DNA of 31,323 bases from CAVURW01 sp963743595 (GCA_963743595.1 CAVURW010000010.1:1-31323); one strand, 5' to 3'; counted from the first letter of the stretch, positions 1 through 8,731 are shown. Numbers and translations: made by a program. Notes: a model not told the origin generated them from the letters alone.

Positions 1-2827
1 TGCCGAGTTGAACCTGGGATTTAGGTAGAGTGCCGGATCGCTGAGCAAGTCGCACAGCCTCACTGGCAAGCTGGCGATCATGCTTACGTGCACCCCACTG
101 GCGCAGGGCATCGATGGATTCGGTGTAGAGAGCCATGCCTTTGACGTGACGTGAAACATTGACGTACATGCTGCCCAGATTGCCTAAAGCTTTGAGCGAT
201 TTGACGCTTTCGTAGCAAAACAGCCAATCAACGGTAGAACCCTGAGCAGGGATTGAAGTGGAAACGTAGCCTTGACCCAGCCGTCCATCGTTCGGGTGAA
301 CGACTAAGCCCGATTTGAACAAAATGCTGCCGTCATCGAGGCGTGACTCGACAATTTGAATGCTGCCTCGCTCAAAAATATCCTTGGCTCGAGGTCCATT
401 GATTGTTTGGTACGACGACCGATTCAGCGTCGAAACAACGATCTTTTCCTGAAGGCGAACACGATCACCGGTCGTAACGGCCACGTCACGCGGTTCATAG
501 ACCGTGTAATCGGCCATTTTTGCTCTTGTGACATCGATCACTTTGGTTCGATTTTCTTTCCTGACCTCGATGCCCTTTTCGTCTAGTCCGACAACCTCCC
601 ATTTGCCGCCGCTCGCGTCATCCGCGCGGCCTGGACGGTCCTTTAACGTCAGCCGCATTCCTAGTCGGTACGAACTGGGTGAATCGGCAAAGAACTGACC
701 GCCATCTTTTAACTGCACCCCATCTTTGAGTTCCTTATCCGTTCGCACCGTCCAATCCACGGATCCGATCTGACCCGCAGCTTTGCGCTCTTCGCGGATC
801 AACTTCGCCAGTGCATCGCCCTGAGCATGAGTGGAGGAGATGACCAAAGCGGTTTCCTTTCGACCGAGAACTTCAACATATTGCTTTGCCAGCTGCGACA
901 TGCTCTTGTCTTCAATAACATTTCCGGTAGCAACCATCATGTCGATAGCCTGCTGAACATGACCGTGAGACCACGTCCTGGCGATCTCCTTGTCCTCCCA
1001 TTTGAGTTGTCGCCGCGAAACATCCAATCGTTGGAGGTTCTTTCCCAGGCCTAGTTCATTGACGAGGAAGCGAACACCGTCGATAGCCGCCACCGAATGC
1101 TGTTGCTTCAAATCACCCTGTAGGATGACCTTGCAACCCTGTTCATGGCAAACTTTCAGTAGCGCTGTCAGCGAAGCGCCGTCACTGAGCGGAGCCTCGT
1201 CGACAACGAGGACATTCCCTCGCAATTGATCCTGCATCCTCTTGCTTAACAGCAAATGGTGAATCGTTTGAGGATTTTCAAAGTCACCCGCGAGGTTTTC
1301 ACGACTCGCCCGCCCGGTCGGAGCTACCGCAAAAACTTGTCTGCCTGTGGCTTCGATTTCTCGTTTGAGAACCCGCAAGAAAAACGACTTTCCGACACCG
1401 GCAGCGCCCTCAATAAAAAACAACGATTCCTTGCCTTCCAGAACGTATTTATAGGCTGCCCGGAACTGTTCCCGACTGCGCATCAACTCCGGCATAGTGA
1501 TGTCCTCGCCCTTAAGTTGAGCCTGCAAATAGGCCTTTTCAATCGATTCCGGCTCCAACGATAACTCTGCGGGAAAGTAAACCGGAAACGTCTTGGGATC
1601 AGCTAATGATTTATAGGAAGCCAACATCCGGTAACCCACCGAACGCAATTGTTCCTCAATTTGCATATGCGGCCTGAACATGATTCGGCTGCCTGGCTGT
1701 CCCAGCAGAGCGGGAACGTCAACAAAGCGTTGGTCGTAGATAAGGATCTTTTCCACGTCACTCCGACCAATTAAGCCCCGGCCAAATTTGAGCAATTGAG
1801 CGACAACCTTCTCCTTTTTAACGACTGTCTCCGTTGTAAAGATTTCTTGAACCATACTCGCTACCGCATTAACCGCCACCTCGCGAAAGGCCAACCGACC
1901 ATCGGTTCCCGGTACCGGTTTCCCAATCGTCAAACCCGCCTCCTGTAAGCGTTGCAACACGTCTTCACGCAGCTCGGAATCGGTTACGACCACCTTTTGC
2001 GGGCGCGTTTCTAATACGGCCAACTGATCCAAAATATGATCGGGAACATTCGGGCGTTCCAAACGCAGTTCAGCGAAACGTTCCTTTACACGGGCATGCC
2101 GACGAGAAAAGAGATCAATCGCTGCCCGAGGTACTTCGCCCACTTCAAACACGCCCGATTGACCAACGACTGTCGTGTATCCTTTCTCAAGAAAATACCG
2201 AGCGACATTGGCTTGGATTTCGTAGTCGAACTGTTTCCTTAGACGAAACATTTCGCGGGCATCGAGCGCATAGACTCCACCCCGATCCTTGTCGTAGGTC
2301 GCATTGACCACCAACCGATGAAAATGGAGACCGGGATCACCCACACGACTGGCGTTATGAACAAATTCAGCGGCGATCAGTTCACCGGTCTGTTTAGTTT
2401 CATAAACACGATTGCCCGCTGCATTGCGCTTGGAAGCATCCCGAGTCGCCGCTACTTCACGTTCAAACCCACGCCACGCTTCATCCACAATCTTGCGAAT
2501 GTCTCGAGCAATCCGATCATCCAAAGCAGCCAGAATCGCCACTGACTTTGGCGGGCTATAGCAAAGATCAAAATAGAGCAGCTCCGAACGCCTGGCCCGA
2601 TCCATCGATTTTTCCTCATAACCCACCTGAGAAAATCGACCTTCCAAAACCGCTGCCAACGCATAACGATCAACCGCCTGACCTTCCAACCCTAAACGCC
2701 TGGCAAGTTGCCCACGCCAAACTCCCTCCAAAGACGCTTCCTGCGAATAATAATCACCTACTTGCAAGTGCCTATCGAAATAAGCCAAAGCAGCCGCTAC
2801 CGACGTTCCTTTTCCCAAAGAAATCAC
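1..2827 (-). CDS. MobF/TrwC-family conjugative relaxase-helicase (partial, runs off left edge)
   Basis: This is an open frame of 942 codons with no stop before the window edge. Enzymes of this family nick oriT and unwind the transferred strand. The N-terminal relaxase domain (about 1-280) has candidate catalytic tyrosines at Y26/Y27 (GDYYSQ) and the three-histidine metal motif HNASRVGDPGLHFH (H157, H168, H170), matching the HDTSRDQEPQLHTH pattern of F-plasmid TraI. An SF1 helicase domain follows, with Walker A GAAGVGKS (474-481), Walker B VLVVDEA (539-545) and ILQGDLKQ (568-575). A VSRHVKG motif near the window edge fits helicase motif VI. The start is GTG at 2827: it follows GGGAGG closely, the next upstream in-frame codon of note is a stop, and MISLGKG matches family N-termini. 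The oriT-like region lies directly upstream. The C-terminus and any coupling protein are outside the window. Confidence 0.93.
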   Translation of the reverse strand, partial: MISLGKGTSVAAALAYFDRHLQVGDYYSQEASLEGVWRGQLARRLGLEGQAVDRYALAAVLEGRFSQVGYEEKSMDRARRSELLYFDLCYSPPKSVAILAALDDRIARDIRKIVDEAWRGFEREVAATRDASKRNAAGNRVYETKQTGELIAAEFVHNASRVGDPGLHFHRLVVNATYDKDRGGVYALDAREMFRLRKQFDYEIQANVARYFLEKGYTTVVGQSGVFEVGEVPRAAIDLFSRRHARVKERFAELRLERPNVPDHILDQLAVLETRPQKVVVTDSELREDVLQRLQEAGLTIGKPVPGTDGRLAFREVAVNAVASMVQEIFTTETVVKKEKVVAQLLKFGRGLIGRSDVEKILIYDQRFVDVPALLGQPGSRIMFRPHMQIEEQLRSVGYRMLASYKSLADPKTFPVYFPAELSLEPESIEKAYLQAQLKGEDITMPELMRSREQFRAAYKYVLEGKESLFFIEGAAGVGKSFFLRVLKREIEATGRQVFAVAPTGRASRENLAGDFENPQTIHHLLLSKRMQDQLRGNVLVVDEAPLSDGASLTALLKVCHEQGCKVILQGDLKQQHSVAAIDGVRFLVNELGLGKNLQRLDVSRRQLKWEDKEIARTWSHGHVQQAIDMMVATGNVIEDKSMSQLAKQYVEVLGRKETALVISSTHAQGDALAKLIREERKAAGQIGSVDWTVRTDKELKDGVQLKDGGQFFADSPSSYRLGMRLTLKDRPGRADDASGGKWEVVGLDEKGIEVRKENRTKVIDVTRAKMADYTVYEPRDVAVTTGDRVRLQEKIVVSTLNRSSYQTINGPRAKDIFERGSIQIVESRLDDGSILFKSGLVVHPNDGRLGQGYVSTSIPAQGSTVDWLFCYESVKSLKALGNLGSMYVNVSRHVKGMALYTESIDALRQWGARKHDRQLASEAVRLAQRSGTLPKSQVQLG

Positions 2828-2959
2828 AGCCCTCCCTGACCTAAAAAGCCATCGACTTGCTCAACTGCCTCGCCTACAAAACAAGCCAGTAACCCAAAGG
2901 CAGTTTTCAACTTTGTCGCAGTCGCCATCAGTAACGCTAACGCATTCCTGCTGTCCCCT

Positions 2960-3110
2960 TCTTACAAAGATCACACACTTGCACAACGCTTTCGTTGTGC
3001 GGATAGAAGTCATGTAATCTGATGAATAAGTCAGTTATGAGTCGTCCGATAAACAGGCTTTGGTCATGACTCACACTGAGTTATACATGACATTGACATC
3101 ACTAGGTGGA
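2960..3110. other. Putative oriT region, copy 1
   Basis: This intergenic region lies between the divergent relaxase and the 163-aa gene. It contains a perfect 8-bp inverted repeat with a 4-nt loop, GCACAACGctttCGTTGTGC (2981-3000). A stretch with TGAATAAGTCAGTTATGAGT and a TTGACATCACT motif (3094-3104) follow. The same hairpin and flanks recur at 23205-23300. Position next to a MobF relaxase start, a hairpin and conservation in a second copy all fit an origin of transfer. The nic site cannot be assigned from sequence alone. Positions 2828-3216 hold no other gene that I can support. Confidence 0.6.
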
Positions 3111-3216
3111 GGCGAGGCAACAAAACTCAAGAATAAGTCGACATACTGCAGTTAAAAGTCGTGAAACACTCGTGTTTTCGAATTGCCAACGCCTCGTTAA
3201 GCAACGAGACTGAACC

Positions 3217-3708
3217 GTGCCCGGAAAGCCCTTTCAATCCAAATATGGACCGCATCTTTCGCACATTTTGAAATGGCGTGAGGAAGGCAAAACCTTTGAC
3301 CAAATAGCCAATCTTCTGCCTGCGACTCTGAAACCGAATGGTCGTGTAATCGCCGATCTCGTAAAACGACAGAGCAGGAGGAAGAATCTCGAAAGTGATC
3401 TCGTCACCATTCCAATCACCATCCCGAAGGCATCGCTCCACCTAATTTTACAAACCTTGGCCACTATCCTGAGTGAAAAAGCACCGTCAAACAATTCGTT
3501 GCTCGATCACCTCCGAGAGGCAGTTCAACCAGTCCAATCGTCAATAGCTGTACAAGCCCGAGCCAACTCAGACAAAGCCCTCGCCCTTGCCGAAAGATTG
3601 AAAGCCGAGCAGGTAGATTTGACCCGCAAAGCAGCACAAACTAAGCCTCGCCCCAAACTCAACCAAGATCGGATCGATCTGCCGCCCACGAACTCGCGAA
3701 AGCGGTGA
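3217..3708 (+). CDS. Putative mobilization accessory / DNA-binding protein
   Basis: 163 aa, not assigned to a named family. The N-terminal 15-60 region (HILKWREEGKTFDQIANLL) reads as a helix-turn-helix of the type seen in small plasmid mobilization accessory proteins. The C-terminal half (about 95-163) is charged, Gln/Ala/Lys rich and probably helical (NSDKALALAERLKAEQ). The GTG at 3217 is the first possible start, because an in-frame TGA precedes it at 3211-3213; the ribosome binding site is weak. The gene sits just beyond the oriT-like region and is divergent from the relaxase, the usual place for an oriT-binding auxiliary protein. That role is inference from position and the HTH pattern. 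Confidence 0.6.
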   Translation: MPGKPFQSKYGPHLSHILKWREEGKTFDQIANLLPATLKPNGRVIADLVKRQSRRKNLESDLVTIPITIPKASLHLILQTLATILSEKAPSNNSLLDHLREAVQPVQSSIAVQARANSDKALALAERLKAEQVDLTRKAAQTKPRPKLNQDRIDLPPTNSRKR

Positions 3709-3820
3709 GAACGGGTGAATGGCAAACGCCGCAGCCGACGCGCCAGGGCCGCTACGCGGTGGAAGGCACCCCTGTCACGACAGCTGCTTCGACTGCGCTG
3801 AATTATTTTGCCGCTTATTG

Positions 3821-3855
3821 TTCCCGAGCCCAAGGCAGGTGGAGGGGCTCGGGAA
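3821..3855. other. Strong stem-loop, 11-bp perfect stem
   Basis: TTCCCGAGCCC (3821-3831) pairs perfectly with GGGCTCGGGAA (3845-3855) around a 13-nt loop. It lies downstream of the 163-aa gene and upstream of the HTH genes. On the plus strand it is followed by an A-rich tract rather than a U-tract, so it is not a classical terminator. It may be an mRNA-processing or attenuation structure, or part of the noncoding region 3710-3945. Confidence 0.45.
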
Positions 3856-3945
3856 AACAAAAAGCGGGGGGTGAAGCTCGGTTCCCGGTGGTCGCCGGTC
3901 GTGTTCCGTGCGTGCCATTTGGTGTGCGTTGTCAAATCTAGGACC

Positions 3946-4050
3946 ATGCAACCAGAAAAAAACTTGGACAATTGCCGCAAGTGCAGCAGGTGTCCTACCC
4001 GATGTTTCAGGAAGCGTGTTTATTACGTACATGCATCAAAATTCAAATAA
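3946..4050 (+). CDS. Cys-rich 34-aa small ORF overlapping the excisionase-like gene
   Basis: A short frame starts at ATG 3946 and overlaps the next gene by 20 nt. It encodes a C-x2-C-x2-C-x3-C cluster (CRKCSRCPTRC) followed by a basic tail, a possible metal-binding knuckle. A similar CxxC-rich coding stretch (MRRCRRCRC) and similar DNA (repeated GCAGGTGYC units) lie just upstream of the other excisionase-like gene near 23015. The recurrence suggests either a real small peptide or a conserved DNA site. Without expression data the coding status is open. Confidence 0.3.
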   Translation: MQPEKNLDNCRKCSRCPTRCFRKRVYYVHASKFK

Positions 4051-4279
4051 CCCTTCAGAAGAAAACACATTGTGGACCGTTGATTCAGTCGCTCATTACC
4101 TCCAAGTCAGCCGTAAAACGGTCTTTAATCTCAGGAAAAGAGGATTGCCCTATATCCAGCTCGGAGGTGCTATCCGATTCGATCCTCAAAAGGTCAAAGA
4201 CTACTTAAACCAAAACCAAAACTTGGCCAGACATCGCGCCCGCCGCACCTGTTACAAATCTAATGGAGGCGGACAATGA
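4031..4279 (+). CDS. Excisionase-like MerR-type HTH (HTH_17) protein
   Basis: 82 aa. Residues 14-60 (LWTVDSVAHYLQVSRKTVFN, then LRKRG, LGGAIRFDPQKVKDYL) form a typical HTH_17/excisionase domain: a winged helix that reads a marker sequence and an R-F-D-x-x-x-V-x-x-Y-L tail. Such proteins act as recombination directionality factors or local regulators of integrative elements. The ATG at 4031 was chosen because the domain starts soon after it and no other in-frame ATG lies close. It overlaps the next gene by 4 nt (ATGA), so the two are translationally coupled. The integrase pseudogene lies convergently downstream. Confidence 0.75.
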   Translation: MHQNSNNPSEENTLWTVDSVAHYLQVSRKTVFNLRKRGLPYIQLGGAIRFDPQKVKDYLNQNQNLARHRARRTCYKSNGGGQ

Positions 4280-4620
4280 TTGCTTTACGTCGCTCTCCCC
4301 CAGAACCCTTTGTTAATAATCCTACGCTCGATGAAGAATCGGATTCGGATGCTCAGGCTTTTACCCTCGCAAGTGAAACCCTTATTCGCGTCTTTGACTG
4401 GATCTCCCAAGGAGAAGTTAAGCAACGAAGTCTCCGGTTGCACTTGGCGATGTTGTGTCTTTGTCCTCAACTGCTTCCCTGCAAACGTCCCTCCGCCAGT
4501 TGGTGCGCCCGAGAGCACCACGTTTCCCGCCAATGGGCCAGCCGTCTGCATCAGGACTTTGCCCGAACTTTCGGCGGTAAATTGCATTATCGTGGCCAGC
4601 ATTTCCGCAACAGACATTGA
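4276..4620 (+). CDS. Small HTH DNA-binding protein of the mobile element
   Basis: 114 aa, coupled to the preceding HTH_17 gene by an ATGA overlap. The N-terminal third is acidic (DEESDSDAQ). The C-terminal part has SASWCAREHHVSRQWASRLH (about 73-92), which reads as a helix-turn-helix of the type 'ala-arg-x-x-x-valine-ser-x-gln-x-ala'. No named family is recognised. Its place between an excisionase-like gene and an integrase suggests a regulator or DNA-binding accessory factor of the element; this is inference. Confidence 0.55.
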   Translation: MIALRRSPPEPFVNNPTLDEESDSDAQAFTLASETLIRVFDWISQGEVKQRSLRLHLAMLCLCPQLLPCKRPSASWCAREHHVSRQWASRLHQDFARTFGGKLHYRGQHFRNRH

Positions 4621-4637
4621 GTAAAAATGTAGTGAGA

Positions 4638-4667
4638 GCGGTCTGAAGTCCAATTCCTTCAAACCGC
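4638..4667. terminator. Stem-loop between convergent genes
   Basis: GCGGTCTGAAG (4638-4648) pairs with CTTCAAACCGC (4657-4667) with one mismatch and an 8-nt loop. It sits between the HTH gene end at 4620 and the integrase remnant end at 4683. On the minus strand it is followed within about 10 nt by a T-rich stretch. It could serve as a bidirectional terminator, although the U-tract is poor. Confidence 0.4.
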
Positions 4668-4682
4668 GCGCACGTACCATTA

Positions 4683-5866
4683 CTATTTCTTGACTGGGTT
4701 TATATTGAACCACGCCTGAGCCGCTTCCGGGGTCACCAATTCCCGGTAATGTCCGAAAATCACGTCAGGTGAATTGCCCGCCTCGAAAGCCACCCGCGCC
4801 GTATCATGAAGAATCGCCAGCCGATAGGAGATATAAGAATGCCGTAAACCATTCTTTGCCCACTTGAATCCCTTGCAGCACCTTCGCGCTGCCGCCTGCG
4901 GGTTATTGTGAAGGCAAATCGGGCCGGATGCTTGTTCGTGAGGTAGAAGCCACAGCTTGAGATTATCCGAGATCGGAACCAGGCGACGTCTTCTCGTCTT
5001 GGCTTTACTTGCATCGACCGTTACAAATCCTCGCTCCACATCGATCTCATTCCAGTCCAACCGTTGCAGTTCAGCCGCTCGCAATCCGGCAAATGCTCCC
5101 AGTGCCAGGAACGGGACCACAGCCGAGAGCCACTCGATTGAGCAAGCTTTTCAGTTCCTCCGGTTTAAAGATCGAAACGGCGGTTATTCGGCTCCTTATA
5201 ACGAATCATTCCATTAAAAGGGCTTGATCCCTTGACCAGATGCCCCCGCTTCTCAGCCCATGTCCCCAAGGTGATTAGCGTCTTGATCAGGTTATTCTTG
5301 GAGACCGCGCCTAGTTTTGTTACCCCTCCCAACCATTGATCGAGAGCTTCCGTACTGAGGTCGCTCAGACTGTCACTCCGAAATCCCTTCAATAGTAAAT
5401 CGAGGTGCCTTCGGCAAGTGGTTACATACTTGGCTGAAAAGCCCGATTGAGCCCGCGAAGCAACAAACTGTTCGCATAGGGTATCCAGCGCGACCCGACC
5501 CACATCGCTCCGATGATGCCGCAAGAAAAATTCAACCGCTTCCTGTAAACTCGACTTTCCAAGTTTGGCCACCGCCTGAGCATGCTCAGCCACCGCCACA
5601 TGAAGCGCATAATTTGAAGCCAGAACTTTCCGAGCCGCCACGTAACTTTCCAGCTCCGGTGTCGATAATTTGTCAACCGCCTCTCCATCCATTGCCAAAT
5701 CACACACGATCGACCGAGCCACCCGCTTCGCTTCTGCCTTATCGGCAAAGTTACGCTGGACCCGCTTCCCGCCCTCGTAATACGAAAGCTGGAACATCGC
5801 CTTGCCCCGATTCACCGAACTGTACAACTTCACCGTCTTCTTACCATTTGAGATTTCTGTTGCCAT
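4683..5866 (-). pseudogene. Tyrosine recombinase / phage-type integrase, frameshifted
   Basis: The N-terminal part (5866-5165, 233 aa) has the arm-binding and SAM-like core-binding regions: MATEISNGKKTVKLYSSVN, then LGAVSKNNLIKTLITLGTWA. The catalytic part (about 5120-4683) has AFAGLRAAELQRLDW (catalytic Arg), NGLRHSYISY (the H-x-x-R-like box reads L-R-H-S) and a terminal IFGHYREL with the likely nucleophilic Tyr. The middle is out of frame twice. IFKPEELKSLLN (about 5174-5139) is in a second frame and EWLSAVVPFLALG (about 5136-5098) in a third, so two separate frameshifts break the gene. Its length if repaired (about 390 aa) is normal. It probably integrated the element but is now inactive, unless the shifts are sequencing errors. 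Confidence 0.85.
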
Positions 5867-5873
5867 ATATTTT

Positions 5874-5998
5874 CATAGCGGATGTCAACCTCCCTCATCT
5901 GCTATGAGTTCTGTTATGCTCGAAGCTCCTACTCGCGTAAGTAGTTGTTGTTATAAGCTTTTAAGGCACGCTGTAAGCACGCGTCAAATCATTTGACG
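5874..5998. promoter_or_regulatory. Two inverted repeats upstream of integrase (possible att/arm or operator sites)
   Basis: CATAGCGGATG (5874-5884) pairs with CATCTGCTATG (5896-5906) with one G-T mismatch. Further up, CGTCAAAT-c-ATTTGACG (5982-5998) is a perfect odd palindrome. Both lie between the integrase start and the DUF2625 gene. Integrase 5' regions often carry operator and recombination arm sites, so either role is possible; no matching core repeat was found elsewhere in the window. Confidence 0.35.
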
Positions 5999-6059
5999 TC
6001 ACACCTCTTTTATCAAGCATCACGAGCACGAATATTGACCTCCGCGATAACCCGCGCGT

Positions 6060-6698
6060 TCAGCCCGGTCCCATGAGCCCAAACGTCTCAGACATCGGCA
6101 CTGGGCCACGGTACCGTTCACCTACCGGAGGCCCTTTCGTGGACAAGAACGGAACAACCGTCAGGGCTTGGTCTCCGGTGAGCGATTCTACCTCCGTTTC
6201 CCAGCCTACCCATCGCATCGACTCGTAATAAAGGGCGAGTTTATCTGTTACGCACCACCGGATGAAATCGGAATAGGTGATGTCTTGAGATTCCCATTCC
6301 AGACGGTCCGGAGCGAAATAGTACATTTTCCCGGGATCACTGCCTAGGCCGCCGCCATTGATCGCAAAGAAACCACCCATGACGTCGTCCGCCACCAAAT
6401 AATAGCCGTGCGAACGCCCTTGATTCCAGCCGGGTGACGAGCGTTGCAACCGTGGGTGCCCCCCTGCCCCTAAAATTCGAAGCCAGCCGTGATCGACCAT
6501 GATTCCAGCGCATTCATAGACAATCGCGCCCATCGGCGAGCGTGTGGTTACTTGCGTTTCCAGCAGCGCTTGTTCTCGAGTAGCCAGTGCGGCGGGTAAG
6601 ATTTCCACCGGAACCGCCGCAGCCGAAAGCCATTCGTGAACCAGGCGCCAACCCGGTTCCTCCGTATTGATCAACTGCCCTAGCGTTCGCGGCTCCAT
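6060..6698 (-). CDS. DUF2625 family protein
   Basis: 212 aa, close to the usual family length. The N-terminus (LGQLINTEEPGWRLVHEWL) and the central GYYLVADDVMGGFFAINGGG block, followed by YYFAPDRLEWE and YSDFIRWC, are typical of DUF2625 proteins. These are cytoplasmic proteins of unknown function, distantly like SMI1/KNR4-type immunity proteins in overall layout. It is the last gene of a four-gene minus-strand cluster and follows the preceding membrane gene by 1 nt, so co-transcription is likely. Confidence 0.85.
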   Translation of the reverse strand: MEPRTLGQLINTEEPGWRLVHEWLSAAAVPVEILPAALATREQALLETQVTTRSPMGAIVYECAGIMVDHGWLRILGAGGHPRLQRSSPGWNQGRSHGYYLVADDVMGGFFAINGGGLGSDPGKMYYFAPDRLEWESQDITYSDFIRWCVTDKLALYYESMRWVGWETEVESLTGDQALTVVPFLSTKGPPVGERYRGPVPMSETFGLMGPG

Positions 6699-6699
6699 T

Positions 6700-7164
6700 T
6701 TAGTTTCTGCCGTACTGGGGAACCGCCAATTGCCTCAAATATTCCACGAAGCGAAGGGCGGCGGCCCGTTTTCTGGGTATGGGAATGGGCACGCATTGGA
6801 CGTCCGTTGCGATCATGCAGATCCCCGCAGCGCCTCGGAAATAGAGATACGAAAACCAGATCGTTATCGGCAGAGTGCCGCCGAAAACTTCAGCCACCAC
6901 CTCTAGGGAAGAACCGGTGAGGAGAGTCACGGCAGCAGCAGCGATTGTTCCCAACCACCAGAGCACGTAAAGAATCGTAAAGGCGATTTTGAGCTTACGA
7001 TGGCGGAAGCCGATAAACCGGATGTCCTTAAAGGCGATTCGACAGTAATCCTCCGTCAGCCCGATTCGCTCGACAATTAAGAGATGGTCGTCGCCAATGA
7101 ACAATCGCCGTCTCGAGCGATTATTCCCGCCAAATCCAGTCACTCTTTTATATCGTGTCGTCAT
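6700..7164 (-). CDS. Small membrane protein, PH-like N-terminus
   Basis: 154 aa, family not recognised. The N-terminal about 55 residues (DDHLLIVERIGLTEDYCRIA, FKDIRFIGFRH) look like the beta-rich cytoplasmic domain that precedes two membrane helices in bacterial PH-like proteins. Helices lie at about 60-82 and 91-118. The ATG at 7164 has a good AGGAGG ribosome binding site and lies 3 nt after the previous stop, placing it in the RDD/B-box/DUF2625 operon. It probably sits in the inner membrane; its role is unknown. Confidence 0.75.
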   Translation of the reverse strand: MTTRYKRVTGFGGNNRSRRRLFIGDDHLLIVERIGLTEDYCRIAFKDIRFIGFRHRKLKIAFTILYVLWWLGTIAAAAVTLLTGSSLEVVAEVFGGTLPITIWFSYLYFRGAAGICMIATDVQCVPIPIPRKRAAALRFVEYLRQLAVPQYGRN

Positions 7165-7167
7165 GAT

Positions 7168-7761
7168 TTAATTGCCTCCTGGATGATGTGGATTGAGTAA
7201 TGCAATCACGATCCCCACGAAGTAAAGTCCGTAAAACAGACTCACAAATAACAGCACAATGAGATTCACAAATACGGTGATGATAGGTGTGGGAATCACG
7301 GAGCGCTGTCGATTGAGCATCGCCATGAGCAGCATGTAAGCACTGGCGGGAACGAGCGGGAAAAAGAGAAATCCATAGAACGCTAAAGTGCCAAAGCTGC
7401 GCAGGTAATTCATTTGCCGTGGGATTACGGTGATATCGTCGCTCGCCTTTCCGCCAGACCAGCAGGCCGGGCAATGGTTTTTTCCATTCCTTGGCAAGAC
7501 GCACACATTGCAGATCAAGCGTCCACAACTGTCACAGCCGATTTTCGCTTCGTTTTCAGGATGCTCGTAACAGCTGGAGGCACCCTCCGTCAAAGGCACC
7601 GGCAAGAGTTCGTCGAAGCCCGGCGAGTCGGATGTACGGTTGACCGGAAAGAGTTCCCAGGAGGTCTGGCATTTCCGGCAGGTTCCTTCCATCGAGCCAC
7701 CGCCTCCGCTAATCATTCGCGTATCCAGGGCACCGTAGCAATCGATACATTCAAATCTCAT
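7168..7761 (-). CDS. Zinc-ribbon/B-box membrane protein
   Basis: 197 aa. An N-terminal zinc ribbon uses C5/C8 and C28/C31. A B-box-like cluster follows (C64, H67, C76, C79, C84, C87, H96, C97, C100; motif CDSCGRLICNVCVL). Two to three hydrophobic helices occupy about 118-150 and 158-190. The start is ATG 7761 because it overlaps the upstream RDD gene stop (ATGA) and a longer frame would run deep into that gene. The cluster pairs zinc-binding cytoplasmic heads with membrane anchors, which suggests a membrane-linked sensing or scaffold role; that is inference. Confidence 0.8.
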   Translation of the reverse strand: MRFECIDCYGALDTRMISGGGGSMEGTCRKCQTSWELFPVNRTSDSPGFDELLPVPLTEGASSCYEHPENEAKIGCDSCGRLICNVCVLPRNGKNHCPACWSGGKASDDITVIPRQMNYLRSFGTLAFYGFLFFPLVPASAYMLLMAMLNRQRSVIPTPIITVFVNLIVLLFVSLFYGLYFVGIVIALLNPHHPGGN

Positions 7762-8648
7762 TTTTCTTTCCTGGTATAGATGACACGCGTTCCGCAGAGG
7801 AAATCGGAGAGTGCCCGTTTCTCGGGATCGAACAGAGGCGTCAGGAATCCTAAGCCCAAGCTCAAGTAGGTGAGCAGATTGCAAATCGAGCGGAGGAATG
7901 CCATGCCGAATTGGAGCGGTCGCCCATCTAACGTGACGATTTGGATGCCCAATTGGCTCTGGCCAAACGTTGCACCGCGTAATGTAACGAGGATGGTGCC
8001 ATAGAACACACTGGCGAAAATCTGCACGATAAACGACGACAGCATTTCCAAAATCTGCACCGTGTTTTTGTCTGCAGCACTGCCGACGAGGTTGATCAAA
8101 ATGTTCAAGCCAACTGATGGAAAGAAGGCCGCTGCGCTCACGATGATGTAGTCATAGATGTAGGCCTGCATGCGCGTTATGAAACCGGCGTAATTGAGCG
8201 TCATGTCCTTGCGACGAATCACGCCTTCGGTCAGCTTCTGCAGGTAGAGCGGCTTGCACTCCGCGCAAACCCATTGACTTTCAATCTTCACCATGAGACG
8301 CGTCGAAAACGTCCGCCCGCAATCGCAGCAGCTTCGCATCGTCATTTCGCCTTCCGTGAGTCCGCGAATCTCTGCCTGCGCCTCGCTCATCGCACTGGGG
8401 ACGCGACGAATCGGCCTGGAAATGCGCTGGAGGGGAGCCTCCTCAATGGGAGCCACCGTTGAGAGCGGTGCGGAAACAGGCACGCGCTCGCCCAGGAGAG
8501 CCGCCAGTTCTGGTACATTCGCCAGAGGTAGCCACTCCGGCAACCCCTCTTTCCACACATACGTCGCGGTCGTTACACCGGGGCGTTCGCAGAGCTCGCG
8601 GGGATACAACGGCCCAACCGGCAATGCTCCTTCCGTATAATACCACAT
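7758..8648 (-). CDS. GYF_2 and RDD domain membrane protein
   Basis: 296 aa. Residues 1-50 (MWYYTEGALPVGPLYPREL, then TYVWKEGLPEWLPLANV) match the GYF_2 domain, which binds protein segments. A Cys-pair zinc knuckle lies at about 106-135 (CCDCGRTF, WVCAECK). The rest is an RDD membrane domain: GFITRMQAYIYDYIIVSAAA, then GATFGQSQLGIQIVTLDGRP and LSDFLCGTRVIY. RDD proteins are integral membrane proteins, some linked to transport. This is the first gene of the minus-strand cluster and is divergent from the 8732 gene, so its promoter lies in 8649-8731. Confidence 0.9.
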   Translation of the reverse strand: MWYYTEGALPVGPLYPRELCERPGVTTATYVWKEGLPEWLPLANVPELAALLGERVPVSAPLSTVAPIEEAPLQRISRPIRRVPSAMSEAQAEIRGLTEGEMTMRSCCDCGRTFSTRLMVKIESQWVCAECKPLYLQKLTEGVIRRKDMTLNYAGFITRMQAYIYDYIIVSAAAFFPSVGLNILINLVGSAADKNTVQILEMLSSFIVQIFASVFYGTILVTLRGATFGQSQLGIQIVTLDGRPLQFGMAFLRSICNLLTYLSLGLGFLTPLFDPEKRALSDFLCGTRVIYTRKEK

Positions 8649-8731
8649 GCCCCAGTCGTGTAACCCGTCGGTTCTAACAACGCAAGCCTTCGCTTGAACG
8701 AAATTCCGTCAGCGTGTGTCTGACTTAGCAT

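Noticed and set aside
356..2844. Several plus-strand frames opposite the relaxase
   Set aside because: They lie antisense to the clearly coding relaxase-helicase and show no domain of their own.
3127..3494. Minus-strand frames across the 163-aa gene
   Set aside because: Arg/Phe-rich shadow translations without motifs; the plus-strand frame is better supported.
3705..3941. 78-aa plus-strand frame overlapping the 163-aa gene stop (GTGA)
   Set aside because: Gly/Arg-rich, spans the 3821-3855 stem-loop and has no recognisable fold; coding is not supported.
4640..4690. tRNA-like 3' end as an attachment site next to the integrase
   Set aside because: The sequence has a hairpin but no T-arm or acceptor pairing that forms a tRNA.
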